Of a stretch of DNA of 64,000 nucleotides, positions 16,132-26,105 are shown piece after piece (position 1 is the stretch's first letter; every line of letters begins with the position of its first letter). This DNA is from Pacificispira spongiicola. Its GTDB lineage: Bacteria > Pseudomonadota > Alphaproteobacteria > UBA8366 > Aestuariispiraceae. The notes under the pieces are model-generated. The model saw only the letters and a list, made by a program, of their open reading frames with translations, did not search any database and was not told the DNA's origin. The position numbers and the translations under genes were made by a program. Where the stretch lies: assembly GCF_012926505.1 (NCBI RefSeq), contig NZ_JABBNT010000002.1:1-64000 (forward strand), in the 5' to 3' direction.

Positions 16132-17775
16132 TTACAGGTCCCTCGCCTGGGACCGCAGCACGAATTTCTGAATCTTGCCGGTCGCCGTTTTGGGCAGCGG
16201 CCCGAAGATCACCTTCGTCGGCGCCTTGTATCGCGCCATGTTGTTCTTGCAATAGTCGATGACGTCTTGCGCGCTCAACGCATCTTCATGCCCCGGTGCC
16301 ATGGTGACATAGGCGCAGGGCGTTTCACCCCACTTCTCGTCCGGCGCGGCGACCACCGCGGCTTCCATGATATGTGGATGACGGAACAAGACCTCTTCGA
16401 CTTCCAAGGAAGATATGTTTTCCCCGCCGGAAATGATGATGTCCTTGGCGCGGTCCTTGACCTCGATATAACCGTCTTCATGCATCACGGCCAAATCCCC
16501 GGTATTCAGCCAGCCGCCTTTCAAGGCCTCCGCCGTTGCCGTCGGGTTCTTCAAATATCCGCGCATGACGGTATTCGACCGGATCATCAGCATGCCGATG
16601 GTCTCTCCGTCGGGGGGAACGTCTTCGAAGGTTTCCGGATCCGCGACCCGTTGCCCGTCGAGCGCGACCATGGCCACGCCTTGCCGCGCCATCAGCGGTG
16701 CGCGCTGGTCCAGGGGCATATCGTCCCATTCCGGCTGCCAGGCGCAGACCGTGGACGGGCCGTAGCATTCGGTCATGCCGTACATATGGGTGACGTTGAA
16801 GCCCATCGCCTCCATCTTCGCAATCACGGCGGACGGTGGCGCGGCCCCGCCGGTGCAGACTTCAACCCGCTGCGGGAATTCGCATTTCTGGCTGTCCGGC
16901 GCGTGAATCAGCATGGTCAGTACGATCGGCGCGCCGCACATATGGGTGACCTTGTAGTCCCGAAGCATCGGGAAGATCAGCGCCGGATCGACGCGGCGCA
17001 GGCAGACATGCGTCCCGCAGGCCGCCGTCACGGCCCAGGTATAGGTCCAGCCGTTGCAATGAAACATCGGCAAGGTCCATAGATAGACCGACCGACTGTT
17101 CAACTGGAACGTCAGGGCGTTCGACATGGCGTTCAGATAGGCGCCGCGGTGATGATAGACGACGCCTTTCGGGTTCCCGGTGGTGCCGGATGTGTAATTG
17201 AGCGCCAGGGCGTCCCATTCGTCGACGGGCGGGTCGTGGCGGAAATCGGGATCGCCTTCCGCATCCAGCATCGTTTCGTAGTCGGTCGTGCCGACGCGCG
17301 GGCCTTCCGGCGCTTCCGGATCGATAATATCGACGATGATCTCCGGCTTATTCTTGGTGATCTTCAGCGCCTCGCCCATCACATCGTTCAGGGAACATTC
17401 GGACAGCACCGCTTTCGATTCCCCATGCTCCAGAATGAAGGCAAGCGTCGGCGCGTCCAGCCGCGTGTTCAACGCATTCAGGACCGCACCGATCATCGGG
17501 ACCGCATAGTGCGCTTCCAACAATGCCGGGATATTCGGCGACAGAACGGAAACCGTATCCCCACGCCCGATGCCGCGCGCCTTCAAGGCCGAGGCAAACC
17601 GCCGGACCCGTTCCAGAAACTGCGCATAGGTATATCGGATATCGCCATGAATGACGGCCGTGCGGTTCGGATAGACAGTCGCGGCGCGGATCAGGAACCC
17701 GACAGGCGATAACGGGACGTAATTCGCCGGTCCCTTGTCCAAATCCGTGTCGAAAATCGTTTCCAAACCGGACAT
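16132..17775 (-). CDS. Acyl-CoA synthetase (AMP-forming)
   Basis: 547 residues, full length for medium-chain acyl-CoA ligases. ATP-binding P-loop YTSGTTGNPKGVVYHH at about residues 190-205, MYGMTECYGP (A5), GWLNTGDLA (A7), VKDRAKDIIISGGENISSLE (A8) and the C-terminal catalytic Lys in PKTATGKIQK. It activates a carboxylic acid to its acyl-CoA. The sequence is close in style to the AlkK/DmdB group (medium-chain fatty acids or 3-methylmercaptopropionate), so the substrate is not certain. It leads the minus-strand cluster ligase-SDR-NIPSNAP. Confidence 0.92.
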   Translation of the reverse strand: MSGLETIFDTDLDKGPANYVPLSPVGFLIRAATVYPNRTAVIHGDIRYTYAQFLERVRRFASALKARGIGRGDTVSVLSPNIPALLEAHYAVPMIGAVLNALNTRLDAPTLAFILEHGESKAVLSECSLNDVMGEALKITKNKPEIIVDIIDPEAPEGPRVGTTDYETMLDAEGDPDFRHDPPVDEWDALALNYTSGTTGNPKGVVYHHRGAYLNAMSNALTFQLNSRSVYLWTLPMFHCNGWTYTWAVTAACGTHVCLRRVDPALIFPMLRDYKVTHMCGAPIVLTMLIHAPDSQKCEFPQRVEVCTGGAAPPSAVIAKMEAMGFNVTHMYGMTECYGPSTVCAWQPEWDDMPLDQRAPLMARQGVAMVALDGQRVADPETFEDVPPDGETIGMLMIRSNTVMRGYLKNPTATAEALKGGWLNTGDLAVMHEDGYIEVKDRAKDIIISGGENISSLEVEEVLFRHPHIMEAAVVAAPDEKWGETPCAYVTMAPGHEDALSAQDVIDYCKNNMARYKAPTKVIFGPLPKTATGKIQKFVLRSQARDL

Positions 17776-17966
17776 CGCTGCGCTTCCTCCCCTGATGCCC
17801 CGTCCTTGGCTTCCCCATTATTACGCGGAAGGGGGATTTCGCTCGCAACGGGGAAACGTTTTGATATCTTTGTTGATGAGTAGGCCGACAAGGTCAAGGG
17901 TGATCGCAGCGTTGCTTCGGTCGTCGAATGCGGCGCGCAACGCGTGTCGACCGAGAGGGAGTATTT

Positions 17967-19316
17967 ATGCAGACCCGACATATAGCCTATATCCTTATCG
18001 GCGATCCCGACCCTGACAGGGCGCTCTCCCTTTCCGATACGCTGACCCGTGCCGGATATCGCTGCATCCAGGCATCCGACTACAACACCGTTCTGGGCCT
18101 CGTGGACAAACGCCGACCGGATTTGGTGCTCCTATCCGGTTTCACCGGGGCACCGACCGATATGGATATTGCGGGCGCGTTGAAATCCGCAAGCGCGACC
18201 GAGAACATTCCCGTCGTGCTGCTGAATTCCGATATGTCCGACGATACGATGGCCCTGGGCAAGGAAATCGGCGTCGACGATATCTTGCCGAACGGGGCCA
18301 GTGACGGCGAAATCCTGACCCGCCTGCCCCGCCTGATCCGGTCGTCCGTGATGTTCGCGGAACTGGCCCGGCGCTGCGACACCGCGCGGGATATGGGGCT
18401 GGACGTTGATCCGCGCACCTATCACCGGCACTACACCGACGCGCCCTTGGTGATGGCCGTCGCTTTTGGAACGGGCGATTTAGATGGGCTGGGGGACGCG
18501 TTGGACGCATCGGGCCTGGATTGTCGGCGGGAAGCCGATCCCTACAAGGCTGCCGACCGCCTGCACGAAGAACGGTTCGACGCTGTTGTCGTCGCGACGG
18601 GACTTGGCACGAACAACCTGGAACGGGTGCAGTATCTCTGTTCGCATATCCGCAGCAACCCGCGCCTGTTCAACCTGCCAATCCTGGTCCTGTCGGATGG
18701 TGGTAGCGAGGAAATGGACGCACTGTATCGGGGCGGCGCGGCGATCGTGCTGCCGTCCTCCTCCTCCGCCCTGCGGATCGCGACCTATATTCATATGCTT
18801 GTCGCCCGCCAGCGTCAGAAATGGTCCTTGCGCGATGCCTTCGTCGCGACCCGTAAGGGCGATGCCGCCGATAAGTGCGGAAAGGCGTATTCTGCGGCAT
18901 TCTGGGACGCCCATCTGGCGCGCGACCTGAAGAATGCGGAAGAGCGCGGCCGGAACCTGTCCGTCGCCTATATCACCGTTCCCACCCTGCCCCGGATCCT
19001 CGAAGAATATGGGGAGGAAAACGCCGACATCCTGGCGCAGCAACTGGCGGACTGGATGAACGGCATGACACGTATCGAAGATACCGTCGCGCGCATCCGT
19101 CAGGACGCTTTCGCGATCCTGCTGCCCGATACGTCGGAATATGAGGCGAACCGCGTCGTGCATCGCATTATCGGGATTCTGCATACATCCGAATTTCATC
19201 TGGGCGAGGAAGTCATGCAGGTCATCCATGCCTGGGTCGAAGGCGGCGTTGCGGGGCTTCAAGCGGGCGACAATCCAGCATCACTGTTGGATCGCGCCCG
19301 TGCCGCAGCCCTCTAA
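17967..19316 (+). CDS. PleD-like protein with degenerate receivers and degenerate GGDEF domain
   Basis: 449 residues from the ATG at 17967, which has GAGGGAG upstream. Two receiver-like domains are followed by a GGDEF-like domain, the PleD layout. All expected active residues are altered: the first receiver has LVLLSGFT where a phospho-acceptor Asp is expected, the second has VVVATGLG, and the cyclase signature GGDEF is replaced by RQDAF (RIRQDAFAILLPD). It is therefore unlikely to make c-di-GMP or accept phosphate and may act as a scaffold or binding protein. It is divergent from the acyl-CoA ligase gene. Confidence 0.75.
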   Translation: MQTRHIAYILIGDPDPDRALSLSDTLTRAGYRCIQASDYNTVLGLVDKRRPDLVLLSGFTGAPTDMDIAGALKSASATENIPVVLLNSDMSDDTMALGKEIGVDDILPNGASDGEILTRLPRLIRSSVMFAELARRCDTARDMGLDVDPRTYHRHYTDAPLVMAVAFGTGDLDGLGDALDASGLDCRREADPYKAADRLHEERFDAVVVATGLGTNNLERVQYLCSHIRSNPRLFNLPILVLSDGGSEEMDALYRGGAAIVLPSSSSALRIATYIHMLVARQRQKWSLRDAFVATRKGDAADKCGKAYSAAFWDAHLARDLKNAEERGRNLSVAYITVPTLPRILEEYGEENADILAQQLADWMNGMTRIEDTVARIRQDAFAILLPDTSEYEANRVVHRIIGILHTSEFHLGEEVMQVIHAWVEGGVAGLQAGDNPASLLDRARAAAL

Positions 19317-19391
19317 TATTTTGGGGTCGGAATACTTACGACCGGGTCACATCCCCGTGACCGTGCTGGACCAGTCGAACACGCGACCTAT

Positions 19392-20063
19392 GTGAGCGGT
19401 ATGGTTACGATAGAAATATACGCGGACCCGATCTGTCCCTGGTGCTTCATCGGTAAAAAGCGCCTTGAAGCGGCGCTTGCCCTGCGCCCGGATGTGAAGA
19501 CCGAAATACGCTGGCGCACCTTCCAACTGAATCCCGACATGCCCAGCGACGGAATGGAACGACAAAGCTATTTGAGTGCCAAATTCGGCGGGGCCGGTCG
19601 CGCGAACGAGATTTATTCCCACATCCGCAAGGTCGGCGAGCAGGTCGGCATTCCCTTCGCCTTCGACCGAATTCACCGTACGCCGAATACGATGAAGGCG
19701 CATCGCCTGATCCGCTATGCCCAGACCCAGGAAGACGCATCCGGCCCGACCGGCATGACCGACCGGCTGGTCGAGTCGCTCTACACCTCATATTTCCTAA
19801 ATGGGGCGGATATCGGGTCGGACGAAATCCTGTTGGATTTGGCGGAAGACGCCGGTTTGGCTCGAAGCGCGGTACAGACCTATCTGGATGGGCGGCTGAA
19901 CGAAGCCGAACTCCAATCGGAAGACATGTTGGCCCGACGCTTGGGCATCGGCGGCGTGCCATGCTTCATCGTCGACGGTCGATATGCCCTGTCCGGCGCT
20001 CAGGAACCTGAAGCCTTCCTGCCCTTGCTTGAAATGGCGATGCAGGAAGCCGCCGTCGAATAA
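19392..20063 (+). CDS. DsbA-family thiol oxidoreductase (FrnE-like)
   Basis: 223 residues without signal peptide, so cytoplasmic. The thioredoxin-fold active site is CPWC in DPICPWCFIGKKRLE (about residues 15-18), followed by the family motif WRTFQLNPDMP and the cis-Pro region GIGGVPCFIVDGRYALSGAQ. These are hallmarks of FrnE-type DsbA relatives linked to disulfide exchange and stress resistance. The start is GTG 19392 or ATG 19401; neither has a clear ribosome site. It converges on mfd with only 6 bases between stops. Confidence 0.9.
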   Translation: MSGMVTIEIYADPICPWCFIGKKRLEAALALRPDVKTEIRWRTFQLNPDMPSDGMERQSYLSAKFGGAGRANEIYSHIRKVGEQVGIPFAFDRIHRTPNTMKAHRLIRYAQTQEDASGPTGMTDRLVESLYTSYFLNGADIGSDEILLDLAEDAGLARSAVQTYLDGRLNEAELQSEDMLARRLGIGGVPCFIVDGRYALSGAQEPEAFLPLLEMAMQEAAVE

Positions 20064-20069
20064 CCCTCT

Positions 20070-23000
20070 CTAATTCGCAACCTTCGCCAGGGCTTCCGCG
20101 ACCTTGCGAACACCGGTCAACCGGCGTTTCGGTTCGGTCCACGGCCGCATGACAACCATCTTGTGGTCGGGCCGCAGTTTCGCCGTCCCCGCCATTTTCT
20201 GGATAAAGCCGATCAGCCCCGCCGGGTTGGAGAAATCGTCGTTTCGGAAGGATATCGACGCGCCCTTCGGTCCCGCATCGATCTTGTCGATCCCGGCTTT
20301 CTTGCAGGCCTGCTTGATGGCCACGATTTCCAGCAGGTTTTCCACCTCGTCCGGCATTGGGCCGAAGCGGTCGACGATTTCCACCGCGAAAGCATCGATT
20401 TCCTTGCGGGATGTCAGGTCCGACAGGCGGCGGTACAGGCCGAGGCGAACCGAGAGATCATGGACGTATTTTTCGGGGATCAACACAGCGATCCCGACAT
20501 TGATCGTCGGGGTCCAGGTTTCCTCGATCTCCTCCGCCCGGATATGGTCGCGGGCGGCGGCGACGGCCTCTTCCAGCATGCGCTGGTACAGTTCCACGCC
20601 GACTTCCTTGACGTGGCCGGACTGTTCCTCCCCGACGAGATTCCCCGCCCCGCGAATATCCAGATCGTGGCTGGCCAGCGTGAATCCGGCACCCAAGCTA
20701 TCGAGCGTCTGCATGACGTCCAGGCGTTTTCGGGCCGTTTCCGTCAGGACCTTGCCCGGCGGCAGCGTCAGGTAACAATAGGCGCGCTGCTTGCCGCGTC
20801 CGATGCGTCCCCGCAACTGATACAGCTGCGCCAAACCGAACATATCCGCCCGATGAATAATCATCGTGTTCGCGTTCGGGATGTCGAGGCCGCTTTCCAC
20901 GATATTCGTGGACAGCAGGATATCGTATTTCCCAGCCACGAAATCGGTCATGACGTCTTCCAACTCCTTCGCGGGCATGCGGCCATGGGCCACGGCAACG
21001 GAGGAGTTCGGGGTCAGTTCGCTGATCCGTTCGCGGACCCGGTCCAGATCGGCCAGACGCGGGCAGACATAGAATATCTGACCGCCGCGATAGCGTTCCC
21101 GGCGGATAGCCTCGCGCAAGACCACCGGATCGAACGGCAGGACGAATGTCCGCACCGCCAATCGATCGACCGGCGGGCTGGCGATGATCGACATTTCCCG
21201 TACCCCGGCCAGGGCCATCTGCAACGTGCGCGGGATCGGCGTCGCGGTCAGGGTCAGCACATGCACATTGGTGCGCAGTTGTTTCAGGCGTTCCTTCTGC
21301 TGCACGCCGAAATGCTGTTCCTCATCGACGATCAGCAGGCCCAGATTGCGGAACTTGATCGATTTGGCCAACAACGCGTGCGTGCCGACGACGATATCGA
21401 CCGATCCGTCCTCGATTCCGGATTTGGTTTCTTCCGCCGCCTTGCCGGTGACGAGCCGCGACAATTGCCGGACGCGGACCGGCAGACCTTCAAACCGTTC
21501 CTTGAAGTTGCGGTAATGCTGACGCGCCAACAAGGTCGTCGGCACGACGACGGCAACCTGCTTCCCCGACAGTGCCACGAGGAAGGCCGCGCGCAGCCCG
21601 ACTTCCGTCTTGCCGAACCCGACATCCCCGCAGATCAATCGGTCCATCGGCTTGCCCGACGCCAGGTCGCCGAAAACGTCCTCGATCGCCTTCATCTGAT
21701 CGTCGGTTTCGGTATAGGCGAAACGGGCGCAGAATTCGTCATAGGCCCCTTCCGGCGGCACCACGGAATCACCCTTTCGCAAGGCCCGTTCCGCGGCGAT
21801 TTTCATCAGCCCTTCCGCGATTTCGCGGACGCGTTCCTTCAGTTTCGCCTTACGCGCCTGCCAGGCGACGCCGCCCAGCTTATCCAGCTGAACGCCGGAC
21901 TCCTCGGACCCATATCGCGACAGGACTTCCAGGTTTTCAACGGGCAGGAACAGACGATCGTCCCCGGCATAGATCAGCCGCAGGCAGTCATGGGGAGCGC
22001 CGTCGATCTTCAGCGTCTCCAATCCGTCGTATCGGCCGATACCGTGATCGACATGAACGACGAGGTCTCCGGTTTCGATCGCGGACAATTCCGCAATGAA
22101 CTCCTCCCCCCGACGACGACGGCGGGCCGGACGGGCCATGCGTTCGCCCAAAATATCGGTTTCGCTGATGATCTGAACGCCGTCGATTTCGAACCCGGCA
22201 TCCAGGGGCATCAGACCGATGACCGCCTTCCCCATCGGAACGGCGTCGATATCGGCCCAGGATTTCGCATCCCCCAGATCCTCGATACCGCCGTCGCGGA
22301 TCAGCAATTTCAAACGTTCCCGCGCCCCTTCGCTGGACGCCGCGAACAGGGTGCGTTTTGACGGTGCCCGGGCGACACGCTGCGCCACGGCCTCGAACAG
22401 GTCCTGATCCGGCGCCTTCCGCGCGGCGGCGAAATCCGGAATCCGGCGGGCGCCCGCATCGACCCCTGCCGCGCCGTCCGGTTGCGGATATGGGTTCAAC
22501 GCGTAATGCCGCGCCTGGGACAGCCGATCTTTCCACTCCGACTCCCCGAAATACAGATGGTCCGGTGGGATGGGTTTATAGGGTGGGACCGCGTCCTCTC
22601 CGGCCTTTCCGCGCCGCTTCGCGCGGATTTGTTCTTCCTCCACACGGGCGCCGTAATGATCGCGGATCGTTTCCAACCGCGCCGCAATCGCCTCGTCCGC
22701 CTGGATATCCAGGAAAATGGGGGAATCGGGCAGCCAGTCCGGCACCGTCTCCATATGGTCGTGGAACAAGGGCAGCCAATGTTCGACGCCGGGCGCTCGG
22801 CGGCCTTCGCTGACCGCCTCAAACAGGGGATCGCCGGTCGCATCGCCGCCGAACATGGCGCGATAGGCTTGCCGGAATCGGTCGATATGCGGCCGGTCCA
22901 ACATGATCTCGCTGACCGGGCGCAGGACCAGTTCCACCGCATCCCCCAGGGTTCGTTGCGACATGGCGTCGAAACGGCGGATGGTTTCCAACTCGTCTCC

Positions 23001-23549
23001 GAAGAAATCGAGCCGAAGCGGGTCATCCTCCCCCGGCGGGAACACATCCATGATGCCGCCACGTATCGCATATTCCCCCGGCTCGCGAACCGTCGTCGCG
23101 CGGCGGTACCCGTTGCGCTCAAAAAACGCCTGGATAACGTCGACGCCGACATGCGTGCCGATTTTTGCCTCTAAGGTCGATTCGCGGAAGGATTTCGCTG
23201 GTGGAACCCGCTGCAAAACAGACGAAATCGTCGTTAGAACAATCGCTTGACCAGATATACCGGCAGCCAAACTTGACAGTGTGTCAAGGCGATGCGCGAC
23301 CGATTCAGCGTTCGGAGAAACCCGATCGTAGGGCAGACAATCCCATGCCGGAAGCACATATTGACGAATATCGGGGGCAACGAAGCTCAAGCGTTCCGCA
23401 ACCTGATGCATTCGGGATTCGTCCCGCATCACGATCAGCACGGGGGCGTCATGGGCCCGCGCCGCATCGGCGAAAATCAGGCTATCGGCCCCTTCCGGCG
23501 CACCGGCCATATCGACCCTGCCCGGCGCACGCGACGAAAAATCGATCAC
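20070..23549 (-). CDS. mfd: Transcription-repair coupling factor Mfd
   Basis: 1159 residues, normal length. Domains in order: UvrB-homology region (GEYAIRGGIMDVFPPGEDDP), RNA polymerase-interacting domain (DLVVHVDHGIGRYDGLETL), and a RecG-like SF2 translocase with Walker A GDVGFGKTEVGLRAA, DEEQHFGVQQKE, LTLTATPIPRTLQMAL and the TRG-type motif near RGRIGRGKQRAYCYL, then the C-terminal UvrA-binding regulatory domain. Mfd removes RNA polymerase stalled at DNA damage and recruits UvrA. It ends a minus-strand run whose upstream neighbour is sdhE, 3 bases away. Confidence 0.98.
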   Translation of the reverse strand: MIDFSSRAPGRVDMAGAPEGADSLIFADAARAHDAPVLIVMRDESRMHQVAERLSFVAPDIRQYVLPAWDCLPYDRVSPNAESVAHRLDTLSSLAAGISGQAIVLTTISSVLQRVPPAKSFRESTLEAKIGTHVGVDVIQAFFERNGYRRATTVREPGEYAIRGGIMDVFPPGEDDPLRLDFFGDELETIRRFDAMSQRTLGDAVELVLRPVSEIMLDRPHIDRFRQAYRAMFGGDATGDPLFEAVSEGRRAPGVEHWLPLFHDHMETVPDWLPDSPIFLDIQADEAIAARLETIRDHYGARVEEEQIRAKRRGKAGEDAVPPYKPIPPDHLYFGESEWKDRLSQARHYALNPYPQPDGAAGVDAGARRIPDFAAARKAPDQDLFEAVAQRVARAPSKRTLFAASSEGARERLKLLIRDGGIEDLGDAKSWADIDAVPMGKAVIGLMPLDAGFEIDGVQIISETDILGERMARPARRRRRGEEFIAELSAIETGDLVVHVDHGIGRYDGLETLKIDGAPHDCLRLIYAGDDRLFLPVENLEVLSRYGSEESGVQLDKLGGVAWQARKAKLKERVREIAEGLMKIAAERALRKGDSVVPPEGAYDEFCARFAYTETDDQMKAIEDVFGDLASGKPMDRLICGDVGFGKTEVGLRAAFLVALSGKQVAVVVPTTLLARQHYRNFKERFEGLPVRVRQLSRLVTGKAAEETKSGIEDGSVDIVVGTHALLAKSIKFRNLGLLIVDEEQHFGVQQKERLKQLRTNVHVLTLTATPIPRTLQMALAGVREMSIIASPPVDRLAVRTFVLPFDPVVLREAIRRERYRGGQIFYVCPRLADLDRVRERISELTPNSSVAVAHGRMPAKELEDVMTDFVAGKYDILLSTNIVESGLDIPNANTMIIHRADMFGLAQLYQLRGRIGRGKQRAYCYLTLPPGKVLTETARKRLDVMQTLDSLGAGFTLASHDLDIRGAGNLVGEEQSGHVKEVGVELYQRMLEEAVAAARDHIRAEEIEETWTPTINVGIAVLIPEKYVHDLSVRLGLYRRLSDLTSRKEIDAFAVEIVDRFGPMPDEVENLLEIVAIKQACKKAGIDKIDAGPKGASISFRNDDFSNPAGLIGFIQKMAGTAKLRPDHKMVVMRPWTEPKRRLTGVRKVAEALAKVAN

Positions 23550-23552
23550 GCG

Positions 23553-23861
23553 TCAGTCCTCCACCGGCGCGCGGGCGCCCAAAGGATCTTCCGAAAACCG
23601 CAGGATGCGATGAAACAGGGGCGTGTCGACGATGTCCGGGATCGGCGCGTTATGGGCCAACATCGCATAAAACGCCTGATCCGGGATTTGCAGCAGCCGT
23701 TCGAATTCGTCCAGATCGGCAGCATCGAAACTTTCCAGATATCGATCGGCAAAATTGCCAAGGATGATATCCATCTCCTTGATGCCGCGATGCCATGCGC
23801 GGAACTTCAGCTTTTTGCGCCGATTGTCGAGATTCTGTTCGTTGTCGTTGCCGGCCGTCAT
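23553..23861 (-). CDS. sdhE: FAD assembly factor SdhE (succinate dehydrogenase assembly factor 2)
   Basis: 102 residues from the ATG at 23861, which has AAGGA upstream. The family core is RRKKLKFRAWHRGIKEMDII followed by LGNFADRY, with the conserved RGxxE (HRGIKEMD) that delivers FAD to the flavoprotein subunit of succinate dehydrogenase. The rest is helical (LDEFERLLQIPDQAFYAML). It is 3 bases upstream of mfd and divergent from recG; this trio is a common arrangement in Alphaproteobacteria. Confidence 0.93.
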   Translation of the reverse strand: MTAGNDNEQNLDNRRKKLKFRAWHRGIKEMDIILGNFADRYLESFDAADLDEFERLLQIPDQAFYAMLAHNAPIPDIVDTPLFHRILRFSEDPLGARAPVED

Positions 23862-24020
23862 CGTGCCTGTTCCTTTTTGGAGAGAACCGGGTTTTACCCT
23901 TCCAAAAGCCGCATCGCAAACCCGCCTCGGCTTTTGCGGTGCAATTCCTGACATTGTCTTGTACGGCACGGCAGTTAGACTGTCGGGCGATCCCGTCCAC
24001 CCCTGTTTCCAACGATTGTC

Positions 24021-26105
24021 ATGCGCCCGGAAATCCTCTTCCCGCTCTTTGCGAAGCTCGACAGCCTGAAAGGCGTCGGACCGCGTATCGCGGCGCTGAT
24101 GGAAAAGGCGGCGGGGCCGCATGTCGTCGACCTGCTGTGGCACCTGCCGCGAGAGATCATCGATCGGCGCGATCGCCCGACGGTCGCCGCGGCCCTTCCC
24201 GGCAAGATCGTCACATTGACGGTGCGTGTCGGTCGCCATGAAGCCCCATCAGACAGGCGGCGGCCCTATCGTATCCACACCGCTGACGATACCGGGAATC
24301 TGATCCTGACCTACTTTCGCGGGGATCGGAAATATCTGGAACAGATCCTGCCGCCCGGCGAGACGCGAATCGTTTCCGGACGCTTGGATCTCTATAACGG
24401 GATCAAGCAGATGGCACATCCCGACCATGTGCAGCCCTTGGACAGGGCCGACGAGATCCCGGGAATCGAAGCCGTATATCCCCTGACCCAGGGCATCACG
24501 CCGAAAGTCCTGGCGAAGGCCATTCATGCCGCCCTGGATCGCGCGCCAGAAATGCCGGAATGGCTGGACGACGCCTTCCTGAAACAGCGCGAGTGGCCGA
24601 CTTGGCGGCAGGCGATCACAACCGCCCATGCCCCAGAAGGGTCCGGCGACCTGTCCCCCCTGTCCCGATCGCGCCTGCGTCTCGCCTATGACGAATTACT
24701 GGCGAACCAGTTGGCGTTGACCCTGGTGCGGATGCGGGCAAAGCGTCAAGGCGGGCAGGTCATCAAGGGCGACGGCTCCCTGCGCCGCAGGGTGGAAAGC
24801 GCCCTGCCCTTCGCCCTGACCGGCAGCCAGATCACGGCGCTGTCAGAAATATACGGCGACATGGCCTCCCCACACCGGATGTTGCGCCTGCTGCAAGGCG
24901 ATGTCGGCAGCGGGAAGACCGTCGTCGCGTTACTGGCCATGCTGAACGCGGTTGAAACCGGCGGACAGGCCGCCCTGATGGCGCCAACCGAAATCCTGGC
25001 GCGGCAGCATTTCGACACCATTGCCCCCCTGTTGACCCCGCTCGGCCTGAAATGCGTGGTCCTGACCGGTCGGGACAAGGGGGCGGTGCGGCGTGATGCC
25101 TTGGCGGCACTTGCGGAAGGCAGCGCGAAACTCGCCATCGGCACCCATGCCCTGTTCCAGGATGATGTCGAATTTCGTGACCTGAAGCTGGCGGTCATCG
25201 ACGAACAGCACCGGTTCGGCGTGCATCAGCGCCTGACACTTGGCGCCAAAGGGGCAAAGACGGATATGCTGGTCATGACCGCGACGCCGATCCCGCGCAC
25301 GCTGACCATGACGGCTTATGGTGACCTCGACTCCTCCCGCCTGACCGACAAACCGCCGGGGCGCAAGCCGATCAAGACAGTGGTGGTCGCCCATCACCGC
25401 TTGACGGAGGTCGTCGACGGTCTGACCCGGAAACTACGCGAAGGGGCGAAAATCTATTGGGTCTGTCCCCTCGTGGAGGAATCCGAGACCAACGATCTCG
25501 CCAATGCCGAAGGTCGCCATGCCGATCTGATCAAGCATTTCGGGGAAGATCGCGTCGCCCTTGTTCATGGTCGTATGAAGGGTAAGGAAAAGGACGCGGC
25601 GATGGACCGCTTCGTCAACGGACCGGGGGATATCCTGGTCGCCACGACGGTGATCGAGGTCGGCGTCAACGTCCCCGCCGCCACCGTCATGGTGATTGAA
25701 CAGGCGGAACGCTTCGGACTGGCACAGTTGCACCAGTTGCGCGGTCGGATCGGACGCGGCGACGCGGAATCCACCTGCATCCTGGTCCGGTCCGAAGAGC
25801 TGACGCAGACGGCCCGCGAACGCCTGCGCACCCTGTCCGAAACCGAAGACGGTTTCGTGATCGCCGAAAAGGACCTGGAACTACGCGGCGCGGGGGAAAT
25901 TCTGGGCACGAAGCAAAGCGGCCTGCCGGAATTCCGTCTCGCGGACATCGCCCTGCACGGCGAATTGATGCGGATCGCCAATGACGACGCGAAACTGGTG
26001 TTGGAACGGGACCCGGACCTGACCGGCGACCGCGGCAAGCGCCTGCGACTGCTGCTGTATCTATTCGAACGCGACGCGGCGATCGCGAATTTGAAGTCCG
26101 GTTAG
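24021..26105 (+). CDS. recG: ATP-dependent DNA helicase RecG
   Basis: 694 residues, expected length. N-terminal wedge/OB domain (LKGVGPRIAALMEKA, then GRLDLYNGIKQMAHPDHV), helicase Walker A GDVGSGKTVVALLA, motif II as DEQHRFGVHQR, MTATPIPRTLTMTAYGDLD and LRGRIGRGDAESTCIL. RecG remodels stalled forks and branches Holliday junctions. It starts 159 bases from sdhE in the opposite direction, and its last 4 bases overlap the convergent DUF502 gene. Confidence 0.97.
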   Translation: MRPEILFPLFAKLDSLKGVGPRIAALMEKAAGPHVVDLLWHLPREIIDRRDRPTVAAALPGKIVTLTVRVGRHEAPSDRRRPYRIHTADDTGNLILTYFRGDRKYLEQILPPGETRIVSGRLDLYNGIKQMAHPDHVQPLDRADEIPGIEAVYPLTQGITPKVLAKAIHAALDRAPEMPEWLDDAFLKQREWPTWRQAITTAHAPEGSGDLSPLSRSRLRLAYDELLANQLALTLVRMRAKRQGGQVIKGDGSLRRRVESALPFALTGSQITALSEIYGDMASPHRMLRLLQGDVGSGKTVVALLAMLNAVETGGQAALMAPTEILARQHFDTIAPLLTPLGLKCVVLTGRDKGAVRRDALAALAEGSAKLAIGTHALFQDDVEFRDLKLAVIDEQHRFGVHQRLTLGAKGAKTDMLVMTATPIPRTLTMTAYGDLDSSRLTDKPPGRKPIKTVVVAHHRLTEVVDGLTRKLREGAKIYWVCPLVEESETNDLANAEGRHADLIKHFGEDRVALVHGRMKGKEKDAAMDRFVNGPGDILVATTVIEVGVNVPAATVMVIEQAERFGLAQLHQLRGRIGRGDAESTCILVRSEELTQTARERLRTLSETEDGFVIAEKDLELRGAGEILGTKQSGLPEFRLADIALHGELMRIANDDAKLVLERDPDLTGDRGKRLRLLLYLFERDAAIANLKSG

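Noticed and set aside
20163-22361. 732-residue open frame opposite mfd
   Set aside because: It is the mirror of a certain Mfd coding frame; high-GC codon use keeps the other strand open. No ribosome site or motif supports it.
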